From contig JAQFVV010013336.1 in assembly GCA_028023455.1 (NCBI GenBank), positions 89,714 to 153,713 of the forward strand: a stretch of 64,000 nt of DNA, given 5' to 3'. A program made the position numbers and the translations under genes. This DNA comes from Epiperipatus broadwayi (Eukaryota > Onychophora > Udeonychophora > Euonychophora > Peripatidae). Within the stretch, counting starts at the first letter, position 1. Each line of letters begins with the position of its first letter. Of the stretch, positions 1-12,670 are shown piece by piece. The notes beneath the pieces are model-generated. The model was not told where the DNA came from. It saw only the letters and a program-made list of their open reading frames with translations, and searched no databases.

Positions 1-2913
1 ATTTTATTATAAATTTTTTATTTATTTAAAAGATGACTCATTATTTTATTTTCAATTTTAAAACTATCAAATTTAAGTAATATGTAAATTAGTTTATTTG
101 TCTGGCTTTATTCATCCAATCAAATCTCTTAATAAAAGGGGTATAAATAGGCATTGTATTGTATCATTATTATAATAATAATTATTGTTGTGCAAATTAT
201 TATTTATTATTAAACAGTATAGGCTTGTAATATAGTAAAACCTAATAGTAAATTGTTTTAAAATTTTAAAATATTATTTTATAAAGTTTAAAGTATAAAA
301 AAAATTAATATTTAGTTTTACAGTACGTGTCGGTAAATCCTATCAGTAAACTGTTCAGAAGCTTAATTAAAATTCATTATTAACTTATGGAGCAAGAACT
401 TATAGTCAGATGGATCAGGGATTAGTGACCAAAACCCGAAGGATATATGGAAGCATATCCATACCAAGATGAAGAATTTAAATATTTTTTGTTATGGAAT
501 ACTTTGAAATTATAGACAATTATTCTCTAGGAATATAGTATATACAATAACTATGTCTATATTAATAAAAGTAATAATTTTAAAGAGACATTATATTAAT
601 ATGATACAATTAAAGAGACAAAAGTATAAATTGCTTTTTAATTATCAAAGTCATTGGAGATGAAATATAGCATATCGTTTTCTAGAATATTTATTATTGT
701 TGTCTAATATCTACAATTCAATAATCTTTATCTTTAAAACAAATTTTTACTTGGATTTGTATAGTAAGAATTTTAAAGATGAATTATAGAAAAATATAAT
801 TGCTGAAAAACGATACATAAAAGATGTGAATATTTTAATAACTGCTGTTTATTTGCTACATTTTAAAAGAAGAAAAATGATTAATGAAAGAAAATATATT
901 ATCAAGAATAAATACCCTGTAATATTAAAACTTACACTCATCTTTTTTTTGTGCCTTATTGGATTATAATGGAGAAATAATAATGTGTCTGTTTTATTTG
1001 AAATTATGAGCTCAATGGATGTTGTCGAGAATGACGCATCTATAGTGAAGAAATTGGATATGTATGTGCATAGAAGGAGTAAATTACTTACCTTAACTGG
1101 ATATATTTTATTTAATATTAAACAAATTATATTTATCCTGAGGAAAAGTTTCAGATAGAGACTGTAAATACTTTTTCACGACAGGATGAAGAGTAATTTT
1201 TTATGATTTTTCCGGATAAAGTTGACTGGGAATTATTTATTTATTTATTTATTCTTCATTGTTAATATATGTGCAGAGGAGGAGAGAGTTTGGAGAAAGA
1301 AAACTGTGAACAAAAGACTGTTGTCATAACAACTGTGCAAATCGTTATACACCCAACTTATCAGCGGGATTTTAATGAAGGACTTTTAAGAAGAAAATTT
1401 ATGTAAATAAATCAATTATTTTATATAGCGCGATGTTTATAAACTGTAATATTTAAACAGCATTAAGCTGTTGCACATGCGCTTTGCAGATTTTAACTAT
1501 AAATGACTGAATACTAACACTTCAAACACATTATTAATTTATTTATTAATTCTAAAAAAGATTAACAACAGAATTAAGACTTATTTTATATTTTATCTTA
1601 GATAAAATTGAACTAATAAACATTTTGCTTATAATAATTTTAATCTTTAGAATAGATTAACAATTTTAAATCTTTCAAAATGTTTTTAAAATATATTTTA
1701 CGATGGATGTTGTATGGATGAAATTTGATAATTTATTATTGTTATGTACCAGAGAAGAAAGTCATCCCTTCACATGTTCACGTGCATATTCTTAAGGTTT
1801 ACAGCCTTAGTAAATATTACTTATGTAATCAATGTGCGTTTAAATAAATTTAATCACTTAGGTAATTTTAATTAGTATTGAAATTATATGGTATAATTTT
1901 TCAAATTGCTTGGACATGTGAATTAATAACATATATGAATTTTATTGAATAATGTAAGTTATAAAACGTAAATATGCCATATTTTTATGATAAGGTTAGT
2001 TATGACTTTATTAATTACTTATAATTTTTATTAAATTTTTCAAAATAAAATGGTATTACATTTATTTTAAAACATATAATCATTTGTGATATATTATTTT
2101 TTTAATCCAAGTCATTTATACTTGTGGCAAGGCTTAAGTGTTTGAAACCATTTCTTAAAATATTCATAGTTTGATGAACCAACATGCTAGTTTTGTTTAT
2201 TATTGGGAATCGTTCAGTTTATTTTGTGATGTGGATTGTTTTAAATCTATATGAAATTTTATACGATAGTAGACAGGGAAGTAAGAAATGAAACCCTAGC
2301 TGCATATATTTTAGGGTATGTCAAGAAGATAGGCAGATCAGCCTACATTTTATCGAAGTAAGTATTGTACTGATACAGATAACAAAGTCCTGTATTATTG
2401 TATTTTATTTCCATGGACAGTGTTGGTTATTTGTATTTTATAGTCAGTAAGTGCTAAAAAGAGCCAGGACATACTTTCATAGGTATTTGACTAAGCCATA
2501 ACTAATATTTTACACTGCTTTCCATGTGATCGAGTAAAATTATTTTTTATACTATTGAGTCATTATTCTAGTTATTCCTTCATATCCTATACATTGTATG
2601 GCTATCTTAATTTCATTGGTTATGCATCGTAGAGTTTAGTATTCTGACAGTAGAATAATGAATAAATTTAGAATGATGAATTGTTTTAAATTAGATGGCA
2701 AGATAGGTTTTGAATTAAGTTGAAGTACAAATGATCTTGAATATTTCATGCTGGTTATAAAAATGATAAAGGAATAATTACTATTCATGATATTTAATAT
2801 TTTTTTTATATTTTTGATATTCTTAAAATCACTTATATTTTTGAAAACTGCATATTTTACAAAAAACAACAGAGTGAGGAGTATGAAGTGTAATAATGAA
2901 TGGTTATTCATTT
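1..2913. other. AT-rich spacer, no recognisable feature
   Basis: Long A/T runs and short low-complexity tracts. The only open frames are short and have AT-rich composition typical of chance. I see no transposon termini, tRNA-like boxes or coding motifs. Confidence 0.6.
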
Positions 2914-4139
2914 TAAGATGTGATATGTTGGTTTATTTCCATCATTTATGAGTGAATGTTGAATGTATAGAAAATTTTAAACTTTATTTAAACTTTCCAA
3001 ATACAAACAACTTGTGTTGTCTATTTTCTGTGTTATTACTAACAAGTTGTTTGTACACCTAGGTCTCTTTTTACACGGATTTATTTAACGCAATTTTGAA
3101 GTTACGCGATTCACGTTTCTTCGGAAGTCAAACTCCGATAATGTGCTATTACTTTAAATAATAAATTTTGCGCACTTACATCATATTGAAAGTAATAGCA
3201 CATTATTGGAATTCGACTTTCATCTTAGTAATTTCAATATTTTCAGTGCTTTATAATAGTAAGATTTTATGCAATAATGAAATTAAAATCATGATTTCCA
3301 CATTTTATGTATACACACATTAAATTTTACAAGATTATAATGTAAATTTGTTCAAACATTGTGCATGTTAATTTTGCATTTTAAATCACATTCTGTTTTT
3401 GCTTTTTAAAAAAGAACGTAATCAATTATTAATCATTTAGTGTCCGCAAGTTTATTTTTAATTATTTTCTTATTAATGACACTAATCACAAATGTGCTCT
3501 TAAATTCCAACGAGAGCTAAATGGTTGTATGTCTGGATATCGCGAGCTTCATAAACAATTAATAAAATCATCATCTCAAAGATTAATTACTAATTACGTT
3601 GTCACCAGAAAATCATTAACACAACATGAGAGTGAAGTTGGAGCTAGTTGTATTTCCTCTTGTAAAGAATCTGATTTTTTACGAGTTTGCAAACGAACCT
3701 GTTTATCGGCAAGTAGCGATAATAATTAAAACGTGTATAAAAAAATGTCAATTACTGTACTGTAAAAAATATATTATTTTGAATAAAATTAAATATTATA
3801 GTTAAAAAAAGTTTGTCTTGTATCAATTTTTTTCAAATTTGAAATTTTTTATTAGTCATATTTTATTTCCTTATTTTTTTTGCGCGAATTTTAAAGTAAT
3901 TTTATGTTGGTGCTTTGCTTTTACGCGATTTTTGAAAAATCACAGTCCGTATCCCCCTTTTTCAAGGTAAGTTACGTCTATTTTTGCACGATTTCGTTTG
4001 CACGTGTTTTCTGAGGAATCTATCTATCGCGTAAAACGAGACCCAGGTGTACTTGGAAAGTTTAAATAAAGTTTAAAATTTTCTATACATTCAGCATTCA
4101 CTCATAAATAATGGAAATAGTTCAACATATCACATCTTA
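2914..4139. repeat. Foldback palindrome split by a transposon
   Basis: The left arm (2914-3015) is the reverse complement of a right arm split into 3042-3055 and 4052-4139. Removing the TA-flanked transposon at 3056-4049 joins the two right-arm pieces at a TA and restores a near-perfect hairpin with a loop of about 26 nt (3016-3041). The palindrome was therefore present before the transposon landed. No coding potential is seen in the arms. It is probably a foldback-type MITE. The family is not recognised. Confidence 0.75.
3056..4049. mobile_element. pogo/Tigger-like DNA transposon remnant
   Basis: The element starts CACCTAGGTCTC and ends GAGACCCAGGTG, with TIR similarity continuing inward for about 25 bp (TTTTTACACG at left, CGCGTAAAAC at right). 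It is flanked by TA on both sides (3054-3055, 4050-4051), the hallmark of Tc1/mariner/pogo insertion. The TIR style, with an ACCT start followed by TTTTACGCG, resembles Tigger-type ends. Internally there is a short open frame (3529-3729, 66 codons), too short to be a transposase and not recognised. The element is non-autonomous or decayed. A second copy of its right end lies at 7016-7366. Confidence 0.7.
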
Positions 4140-4923
4140 TAATATACCATCATTACAAACTTTCAGGCAAATAGGTTATTCATTTTATTTTATTATAATT
4201 TTCTTTTTTTTTTTTTTGAACATGCAAACATAAGATTTAAGAATGGTACCAAGCAAACTACTTATATTTTATTAACATAGAATGAACCTAGAATATAATT
4301 TGATAGATGAAAATATTATATAAAATATCTTTTTATATTTACTGAAAATAAAGAAATAATACTTTTTTATTCATTTAACTGATAATAAAGCTGGTGTAAT
4401 TTTGAAAGGTAAATAATAGAATTTGGATATTTATTTATGATAAATAATGCCTAAATAAAAGTTTATAAGCCAGAGTGAAGGCTTACATATTTATGATTTT
4501 TTTATTTTGTAATACGTAATTTAAGTTTTCTTTTTTAGACTTTAGTATTACATTTGTTAGCTCTCATAATAAACTGTAGATTTATTGCATAAATTTTGTT
4601 TGTTAACTAGAATAAATTTGTTAATATTTTTTTTGTAAAAATCTTTGTCAGTGTTAGTTACTGATTTATTCACTTTCACAAGATCTGATCCACAGAATTA
4701 AAAATTGAACATATAACATATTTTGCACATAATAAATGAAAATAATTTATTTGAATGATAATTGTTATTTATAATATGATACTGAAATATCTCATTATTA
4801 TAATATTTTCTAATCATAATCAATTACTCAAATTGTTGCCATATAATTGAGTATGTTTCTTATTGCAACACTATTCAAATTATACCATACTTTTAACATG
4901 CCACATGAGAAATAAAAGAATTG

Positions 4924-4942
4924 GATGATGATGATGATGATG

Positions 4943-4994
<52 letters not shown>
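4924..4994. repeat. Compound (GAT)n-(TTA)n microsatellite
   Basis: About six GAT repeats run directly into some sixteen ATT/TTA triplets. Confidence 0.97.
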
Positions 4995-4995
<1 letters not shown>

Positions 4996-5054
4996 AATGT
5001 TAAATTAATTCTCTCTCATGTAATTAGGATTGAACAAAAATTAGAACATTTATC

Positions 5055-5996
5055 GGTAGTTTGTAAATTATGCACTGTACAGCATGTGGTGGCACTGTTT
5101 CTGTGCATAAATGCAGAAATGTGCCATTTACGCGGCCCAAGTCATGGCATATAGAACAGTTCTGTTCATATTAACTGTTAAGCAGGCCTAAATGGCCCGC
5201 TAGATGTTATTTACAATACTATGCGAATAGCGCACACTTCACTTATTATTACCGTATGATGTGAGGGTGTATGTAATTCAACTGGCCGTGTTTTAATGTT
5301 GATTCGAAGTAATGATGTTACACCCTACCTGACGTACTATTACATAGTAATAATTGTAAGGCTGGGCCTGTATTTCCCTACACATGTTGGAAGGTGAAAA
5401 TAATTTCAAAAGCGTAGGTCCAAACAGCATTTCCCAAAACTCACGCGAATAGGCACGTTTTCACGAGAACAGCTACAAGACAAATCGTAATCTTTGTTGA
5501 AGAACATACATTTGTAAATAAAAAGCAAAACTGGTTTTGTTTCGTTTTTGACGTTTAATGTAGAATGCTAAGAATAACGTAAACTTGTTGGAGGTTTGAA
5601 ATATAAACTTTGTTTGATCAGAGTAATGCATCTTTTGGATGATCCTGTGGATCATCAAAGATAGCCCCTGCCCCCCCTACCCATAACAGCACTACACACT
5701 GAAATTTAGTCGAATGCAATTTCATTTCATTCGGTCTGATTAGTTTGTTAATCTTTTTTTTTTGTTTGTTTGTTTAAACGTTTCATTTACTATTAGAAAA
5801 GTAATGTAAATTGTTTTGTAAAATAAAAAAAGAAAATTTGTTTGTTTTGTCCCGTACTTTTTTTTTTTTTTTTTGGAAAATAAAATAAAAACAAAAGTAT
5901 TTTGTTTTGTCCCAGCCAGGAAACTTTATATTAAAACGTTTTTGCACAGAAACAGTGCCGCAAACATGATGTACTGTGTATAATTTACAACTACCA
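5055..5996. mobile_element. TIR DNA transposon with 6-bp TSD, non-autonomous
   Basis: Inverted termini of about 53 bp (5055-5107 and 5943-5996) start GGTAGTTTGTAAATTA on the left. The right end reads TAATTTACAACTACC. Both sides are flanked by the same hexamer TTTATC (5049-5054 and 5997-6002), read here as the target duplication. The interior has homopolymer A/T tracts and no open frame resembling a transposase, so it is a MITE-like derivative. The superfamily is not assigned. Confidence 0.65.
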
Positions 5997-6118
5997 TTTA
6001 TCTAATGAAAACTTATTTTTAAAAACCCAAATTGAGAATATACTGGCAAATTTTTATTTTTGTCTATAATATTCTATTTCCTTAAAGGTTGAGCACTTTT
6101 CTTGAATTATTTGTAATA

Positions 6119-6740
6119 TATATATAAATGTTTTGAACACTTAGAACCAAAAGGCTAAATTTCTATTAAAATTTTACTCGCTGAGCATGCTTTCGACAAC
6201 CCAGGTCAGAGTCATAGCGCTCATAATAATTTGTGGAAGAGAGATGTAGCATTTAAATAAGCTCAAGATTATGTAAATAGCTAATTTACATATTCCATCT
6301 GTTAGATAACACAACATCGGAATCTTTTTTATTAACAGCATGAGGGTTATGGGAAATAAACTATGCAAAGAGTAGCACTGATTACAGTTCTATATTTCTA
6401 GAGCATGAAATGGAATAGAGACACGCCTTTGACCCTGTAAATGTGAATATCATATGCTCTGAACATAATGATTGCAAGCACAAAATTAAGGAGGCGTGAT
6501 TTATTTCCAATAACCCTCATGCTATTAATAAAAAATATTCCAGCATTGCATTGCCTAACAGATGGAATATGTAAATTAGCTATTTACAGAATCTTAATCT
6601 TATTTAAATGCTACATCTCCCTTCTGCAATTATGAGTGCTACGAGTCTGATCCTGGGAGTCAAAAGCATGCCCAGCAAGTAAAACTTGTTTAATAGAAAT
6701 TTAACGTTTCTGTTCTAAGCATTAAAAATGTTTATATATA
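6119..6740. repeat. Large foldback repeat, arms of about 247 bp
   Basis: Left arm 6119-6366 and right arm 6494-6740 are diverged reverse complements. Examples are the block around GCATGAGGGTTAT at 6338 against AATAACCCTCATGC near 6509, and ACAGATGGAATATGTAAATT near 6557 against its reverse complement near 6285. The loop (6367-6493) is unique and carries no hammerhead core or coding frame. Probably an old foldback MITE. Confidence 0.75.
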
Positions 6741-7015
6741 CAATATCCTATTTTACAAAACAGATAAGTTTTAGCTAATAATGAATGAAAATGCAAATAT
6801 TTGATTAAAGATTTTACTATATTCCAGAAAAATAAAAATAATAGACTTGTAGTTACGAACATGCATAAAAATGATTATGCTAACACAATAGAAAATAAAG
6901 TAATAAATAAATAAGATCCAATTAATTTCATAACAACAAAATAGAGAAGATTATTAAACACAATGTAATAAAATCAGTACATCACATCACATCAAGATGA
7001 ATCTGATGTCTCAAA

Positions 7016-7366
7016 TAGCGAAATAATTAAAATACTGTACATGTATGAAAAAATTTAAATTACGTATAAAAATATATTGTTTTGAATAAAATTAAATACT
7101 GTAGTTAATAGAAAAAAAGTAAAAAAGGCTTGTCTTGTATCAATTTTTTTCAAATTTGAAATTTTTTATTAGTCATATTTTATTTTATTTTATTTTTTAT
7201 GGGAATTTTAAAGTAATTTTACGTTGTTGCTTTGCTTTTATGCGATTTTCGAAAATTACAGTAACCTATCCCCCATTTTTCAAGTAAGTTAAGTCTATTT
7301 TTGTATGATTTCTTTTGTGCGTGTTTTCTGAGGAAACTATCTGCCGCATAAAATGAGACCCAGGTG
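7016..7366 (+). mobile_element. 3' half of the pogo/Tigger-like element
   Basis: This is a diverged copy of 3705-4049. It includes the T-rich block, the GAAATTTTTTATTAGTCATA segment and the terminal GAGACCCAGGTG followed by TA. The left half and left TIR are absent, so it is 5'-truncated or rearranged. Confidence 0.75.
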
Positions 7367-7368
7367 TA

Positions 7369-8457
7369 CTTGTAATTTTATATATACAATGGAGCCACAA
7401 ACTATGCAATATCTAATTATGCAACTTTAATTATATGCTATCCAAAAACAGATGTAAAACAAAAAAAAAGTAAATAATAAAAATAACGAAATTTGTGAAC
7501 TTATTAAATTTTACAAATCATGTTACAGTGGCGACCATTTTTCTTTCTTTGCTACATACCATGTTCTGCAACATGAATTTATGTGATCACATTTTCTTCT
7601 CAATTTAAATACTGTCCCTGTTCAGTTCTATCCTGTTAACAATATTTTTCCTAGCATTTTTTTTCTTCAAAAATTTTTATTCTGTACAGTATATCTTTAA
7701 TAAAATATTATATTTTTGTTTTTTAGAATCATGAAAAAACATTATAAGGTAGTTTCATTAAAAAAGAAAAATTGTTAATTTAGTAAAAAAAAACAAATCT
7801 TATTCAAAAGTGGGCCGTATGTATCAAAAAATGAATCCTCTAAGAGAGAAATAACAAAGTGAAGCAGATTCACACTGTTGTTACTTCTTGAGCTCCTGTA
7901 ATTGCTAAAGTTGTATGCAAAGTAAGGAATAATTTTGTGATCAAAACTGAAAAATCCTTAAATCTATGAGTGAATAACATGAGTCATAAGAATATTCCAG
8001 TAGACATTTCTGTATTGCATCAAAAAGCATTGTCTTTATTAAAACTTTAACCAAAAATATGGAACACCCAATGCCAAACAATTTTCTGCAAGCAAAGCAC
8101 AGCTTCTCATTCTACAGTTGTGTGTGCCCCAGAAATTTCAAGATCTTTTAAACTTGATCGTTCTGATATATTAACAGCTTCAGAAGATTAATGTGTTTTC
8201 TTAAATTTTTTTTGACTGTAATTTTAATTTATATATGCACACAAAACATCTATTTTGTGGGTATGTGCGTTTAAATGGACTGTATTGTACACTTAAAGTA
8301 CAATGGAAAAATATGCATTCTATTCTAATCATTGCTTATCAGCAAAAAGTTAGCTATTATATATATTTTCATTATACCTGAAGGGAACTTGGAACAAAAT
8401 ATATGATAGTTCGCGGCTACACTGTATGTAGAATAGATAATCCATAAAACAAAATCT
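7369..8457. other. AT-rich spacer
   Basis: No repeat termini, tRNA-like boxes or coding motifs recognised. Confidence 0.5.
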
Positions 8458-9067
8458 CATCATCAATAACCATTATCAATCCACTGCAGGGTGAAGGTCT
8501 CTCCAAGTTCAATCCATGTTCTCCGATCTTATTTCTCTTCTCCACATCACCCCTGCACACTTTCTTATTTCATCCATCCATCTCACATGTGGTCTCTTTC
8601 TGGGTCTTTCACAATCTCTTGGAATCCGGTTTAAGATTTCAATTGTCCATGTATAATCATCTCTTCTAGCAATATGTCCAGCCCAACTCCATTTCAATCT
8701 TTTAATTTTTTCAATGAGGTCAGTAACATCTGTTTGTTCTCTTATCCATATAGTGTGTTTTCGATCTCTTCTTGTTACTCCCAACATGCACCTCTCCATA
8801 CTTCTTTGAGTGGTCTGAAGTCTCTGTATTGCTCTTGTTATTAAGTGTCCAAGTCTCAGATCCATAAGTAAGAACTTTATTAAAAAACCTTCCTTTTCAA
8901 ACTCATGGGCATATTTCCTTTTAGTATCAAGTTATTTCTAACAAAAGCACTCCAACCAAGTTTAATTCTATGATTAAATTTCATCCATTATGTTTCCATC
9001 TCTATTGATAATCTGACCAAAGTATTTGTAGCTGTTAACTTCTTCTAACTCATCATAATCAATAAAA
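8458..9067 (-). pseudogene. RTE-like LINE, 3' end fragment (RT C-terminus)
   Basis: Reverse-strand copy of the last 600 bp of the LINE at 16.65-19.25 kb. The longest open stretch (8509-8865) encodes the same C-terminal region, with motifs such as SWAGHIARR and RKRPHVRWMDEIRKCAG. The reverse-strand 3' end has the same TGATGATGA-type tail (8458-8466). The 5' truncation is near 9067. The heptamer AAAATCT flanks both sides (8451-8457 and 9068-9074) and may be a short target duplication. Frameshifts interrupt the frame upstream of 8865. It carries neither the endonuclease nor the catalytic RT core, so it is a dead-on-arrival insertion. Confidence 0.88.
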
Positions 9068-9087
9068 AAAATCTAGGTGTTATTAAA

Positions 9088-9372
9088 TGTAATGCTCTTG
9101 TAATCTACACTAATGCACATGCACTAATATTCATATATCCATATATGGGATTTGAACTCAGATTTTCAAGCACCCTTCAACTATCCACACTATCTCATAT
9201 AACTGATACACATGACCACACACATGTAGAAAAGAAATAATCACCAATATACGTATTTCGTGCTAAACCAGCACTTGTCAGTTGGTCCAGATTATCATCT
9301 CCACACATATACACAATCAAAGCTCAGTTTATATTAAGATAGCTCAATCTTCATATTTAATGAACAGGCTTC
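9088..9372 (-). mobile_element. Family C hammerhead repeat with box-B-like 3' part
   Basis: Reverse-strand copy of the repeat also found at 52191-52438 and 53441-53715. On the minus strand the order is an entry block containing ATCTTAATATAAACTGAG, a hammerhead motif (9234-9286), a GTGTGTG-rich segment, and then a pol III box-B-like GAGTTCAAATCCC. The start block also occurs on the plus strand at about 22779-22830. No open frame. The elements are roughly 250-290 bp and resemble SINEs or retrozymes in size. Confidence 0.65.
9234..9295 (-). ncRNA. Hammerhead ribozyme motif, family C (one core change)
   Basis: Minus-strand order: outer stem I arm ATAATC, bulge TGG, inner arm ACCAA, core CTGACAA, stem II GTGCT/AGCAC with loop GGTTT, GAAA, mini stem III ATACGTAT, cleavage nucleotide A, then TTGGT and GATTAT closing stem I. 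Stem II here keeps the canonical G10.1-C11.1 closing pair. The one core departure is G8 to A (CTGACAA instead of CTGANGA), which should abolish cleavage in this copy. The fold is inferred by eye and not computed. Confidence 0.7.
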
Positions 9373-10631
9373 AAACTATATGAACAATATATTAGTTATA
9401 GAGTAAAAACATCCATTATCCCAATCAAGTGAAAGTATCAATAAATACAATTTAACATAATTTACCGATAAAAATGTAAATACTAAGTGTATAAATGCAA
9501 ACTGTAATAAATTATAGAAGAAATGTGAGCCAAACAGTTGAGTGCTATCTCACCCAAGCTGGAAAAAAAAAGCCTTTTTTTCTATTTAATTACTTTCTTA
9601 TCAAGCTAAAAAACGTCTGGATTAAATTCAGAAAGTTTTGATGGGAGCAGATTAGCAAATATGTTCTAATGGTAAGATGCAAAGCTGCTATAATTTTTTA
9701 AGAAATGAATATTAAAAAATTCATTAAATCTTTAGAATTTATAAATATGTTTAAAAGAATGTAAAACTTTCCGTCTATTGATAAGTCATGAAAGAGAAAT
9801 AAAAGTTTAATTATAAATTTAATTTTACCAAATTAAATAAATTGACTTTCTAGCGCTCTCAAAGAAAAGTTGTAACTCGGAGAATTAAATTAAATAGAAA
9901 ATCTGAGATTTATCTGGAACAATTACCCAATTTTTTGTGGAAATGGCATGAATAGCTTTTTAATTAAAATTTCCTAACAATGAATCATAAAACAGATATT
10001 GCTGTTATGAAGGCATTCTCTAGTCTAATTTTTGAAGCTTTTATTCATTCCAAATTAAGAAATTAGAAAAGCTAACAATAGACTTAATGACCATAAAAGT
10101 ATAACATTCTGCTACTAGCAATTATACAGGAAATAATTCTTTTTTAAAAAAAAGAGTAATGTCATAGGTATTTTGGTATTAAACCTGCAATGTAGGGGAG
10201 ATAGGAGGCCTTTTCACACCCACAATAAATGTGTAATGTCACGATGATGTCAAATTGAAAGGAAATAAACACTGCGAGTATATGTGTAGCTACATGTTTT
10301 TCTTTATCAACGCAACTGATTTTTTTGTAATACTTCGATATTTTCAGTCTCATAATTAATGTATTTCTTCATTATTCAAAATAATTAATGTATTTTTTTT
10401 TTTTGTGGTTTTATTTCGTTTTTTTTTTTTTTGGTTTAATTTGTTTATAAAAAAAAATATGTTTATTAGCACTTCTGTTGAAAATCCTAGCATACTTTGC
10501 ATTCACTTGCTACATTTTCAGAGAAAAAAAATTTTAGTACAGATCTCCGTTTTCTGTGATAATATTAAATTTTTCGTTTCAAGGCGACAATTACTATTAT
10601 ATATTACATGGTAAATATCGTATGAGTATAC
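9373..10631. other. AT-rich spacer
   Basis: Homopolymer T tracts occur near 10390-10435. No termini or coding motifs recognised. Confidence 0.5.
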
Positions 10632-11040
10632 TTAATGTGTTTTTATAAATATTATTTAAAAACCAAAATCATTTACTTTTGTTTAGTAACAATTTTTTTG
10701 TGTGTAATGGTGTCATTTCATTAAGATCGCAGATCACTTTTTTTTTTTTTTTTGATTGCTAATGTTCTTAAAAGTTGTTAGTGTGAAAGTTGTATGTATA
10801 GTTAATGTCTTTTTATAAATATTATTTAAAAACTAAAATCAATTACTGTTTGTTTAGTGCATATTTAAACTTACAATTTTTTTGTGCAATGCTGTCATTT
10901 CATTAAGATCGCAAATCACTTTTTTTTTTTTGCTTTCAAATGTCATTCTTCATGAAGATAGCAAATCATATATATATAATTTTTTTTCAAATGTTCTTAA
11001 AAGTTGTTAGTGTCCAAGTTGTACATATTTGAATGTCTTG
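10632..11040. repeat. Degenerate tandem repeat, period about 170 bp
   Basis: The block TTTTTATAAATATTATTT occurs at 10640 and again at 10810. TCATTTCATTAAGATCGCA and GTTCTTAAAAGTTGTTAGTG also recur in order, so there are about two and a half degenerate units with poly-T insertions. Confidence 0.75.
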
Positions 11041-11107
11041 TTTAAAATTATAAAATTCTTATTGAAAATGATAAATATATTGTTTTTACTTTCATTTATT
11101 TTTAGTC

Positions 11108-11351
11108 CTGCAACATGGAGCATGTATTAGACCTACTGCACCTGTTCGCATTCATATCAACTTCCCGATAACTTTGTAAATCTTGCCAAAATGCCATGTA
11201 CAAGACCCGTGTACATGTCTGTTTTTTCCCAAAAAAGTCATGTACAAGATCCACGTACATGTTTAGTCAGATTCCAAGATTACAAAGTTATCAGCGGATT
11301 GATACAAATGTGAACAGGTGCAGTAGGTCTAATACATGCTCCGTGTTGCAG
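11108..11351. repeat. Foldback MITE-like element, arms of about 77 bp
   Basis: Arms 11108-11184 and 11276-11351 are near-perfect reverse complements. The left arm contains GGAGCATGTATTAGACC and the right GGTCTAATACATGCTCC. The loop holds an internal direct repeat of CATGTACAAGA (near 11195 and 11239). No hammerhead core or open frame is present. Confidence 0.85.
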
Positions 11352-11602
11352 CTCTAATACCAAAGTACCGGCATGTGAATCTATGTAATTTTACAGCAGT
11401 AAACATAAAAATTATATAATTTAAGAGTAACAGCTACTTGTCAATTAAAAATCTGAGACTTTTAATTAAAATAGCTTTATCTGGAAATTGTTCTTGCAAT
11501 TAATAATCAAATTCTTCCAAGTCATAATACTGTAAATACTTTTCACAAAATTTTTTAATTCCAAAGGTTTTAGTAAGCAGGTATAATTGAAATGCTAGCC
11601 CT

Positions 11603-11720
11603 GTGCAGATTCGTGCAGTGGCAGGGCATCTGACTTGGGATCAGGAGATTCCAGGATCTATTCTTGGGCATGGCAGTCAAACTTCTTATGAACTCCCGAA
11701 CAATAAAGCAATTATTCCTC
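11603..11720 (+). mobile_element. tRNA-derived SINE, family F
   Basis: A tRNA-like head has CATCTGACTTGGGATCAGG and a degraded box B (CCAGGATCTATTCTTGG), followed by GAACTCCC and an AATAAAGCAATTA tail. The same arrangement recurs at 31474-31560, where box B reads CCGGATCGATTCTGG. The arms do not fold into a clean cloverleaf, so it is a SINE head and not a tRNA gene. Confidence 0.6.
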
Positions 11721-12666
11721 ACATTGAAATGCTTAATTCTAGAATTAATTGCTTTAATAAAGACAAAACACATATTTTGTTTTAGTTGAAAAATACACTA
11801 TGCCCTCATTATTCTCATAAAGGCATATTAGTTGAAGATATATGAACCTATATTTCTCTGTAATGACTTCTTAAAAAAGCAATATTAAGAAGTTAAATAT
11901 ACAATAATATGGAGAACTCATTAAATAAGATGCTATTAAAATGATAAATTTTTTCATGGTGCCCTGATTTAGATTTGGTCTTTGATTTAGCAAACTCAAA
12001 ACTTTTCATGTATCCAATACAGCTGGTCATTCATATTGGTCATCTTATTTTAATTAAGATAAAAATGTCTTGGCCAGAAGAGTGCTATTCACATAAAATA
12101 ATCATAATATGGTATAACCTTTGTCATTGCTGGGTAGGTCACACATCTATGCACCAAGTTAAGCCCAAGATTCATTTTTATCTTTTAGATTCTTGAAGAT
12201 ACATTTCCATAATTATTATCACTGCTGAAGCAATCCATTTTGTACTTCCATTACACAGATTTTCATCTCTGATAATGCAATTACTATTTTTTAAATAATT
12301 CCTTTATTTTAAAAAATCAAAATATATATATATACATTTTTTGTTTAAAAAAATACTTCCATTTAAATTTTAAGTTGCAGATTTTTATATTTATTTATTT
12401 TTAAATAAATTTCCTGCTTTAATTAAATGGCACCTATGCTAATTTTGCAGTTAATTCCATATCTCACATAAAAATGGCTCTGGGTCTCGATCAAATTTCT
12501 TCTATCACTTTTTTTTTTTTTTTTTGAGAAATATCTGATGCAATCGTCAAAATATTTATCCCAATTATTATCAAGTTTTCTTATCCAATTATATATTTTA
12601 TTGTCAAAAACCATACCACACCTTACTGACCAAATTATTTTTGGAACGTAAAAATAAAATTGCATT
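11721..12666. other. AT-rich spacer
   Basis: No recognisable feature apart from short A/T repeats. Confidence 0.5.
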
Positions 12667-12670
12667 GTAT

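Noticed and set aside
5473-5658. Short open frame inside the TIR element
   Set aside because: AT-rich composition, no transposase motif, no conservation that I can judge.
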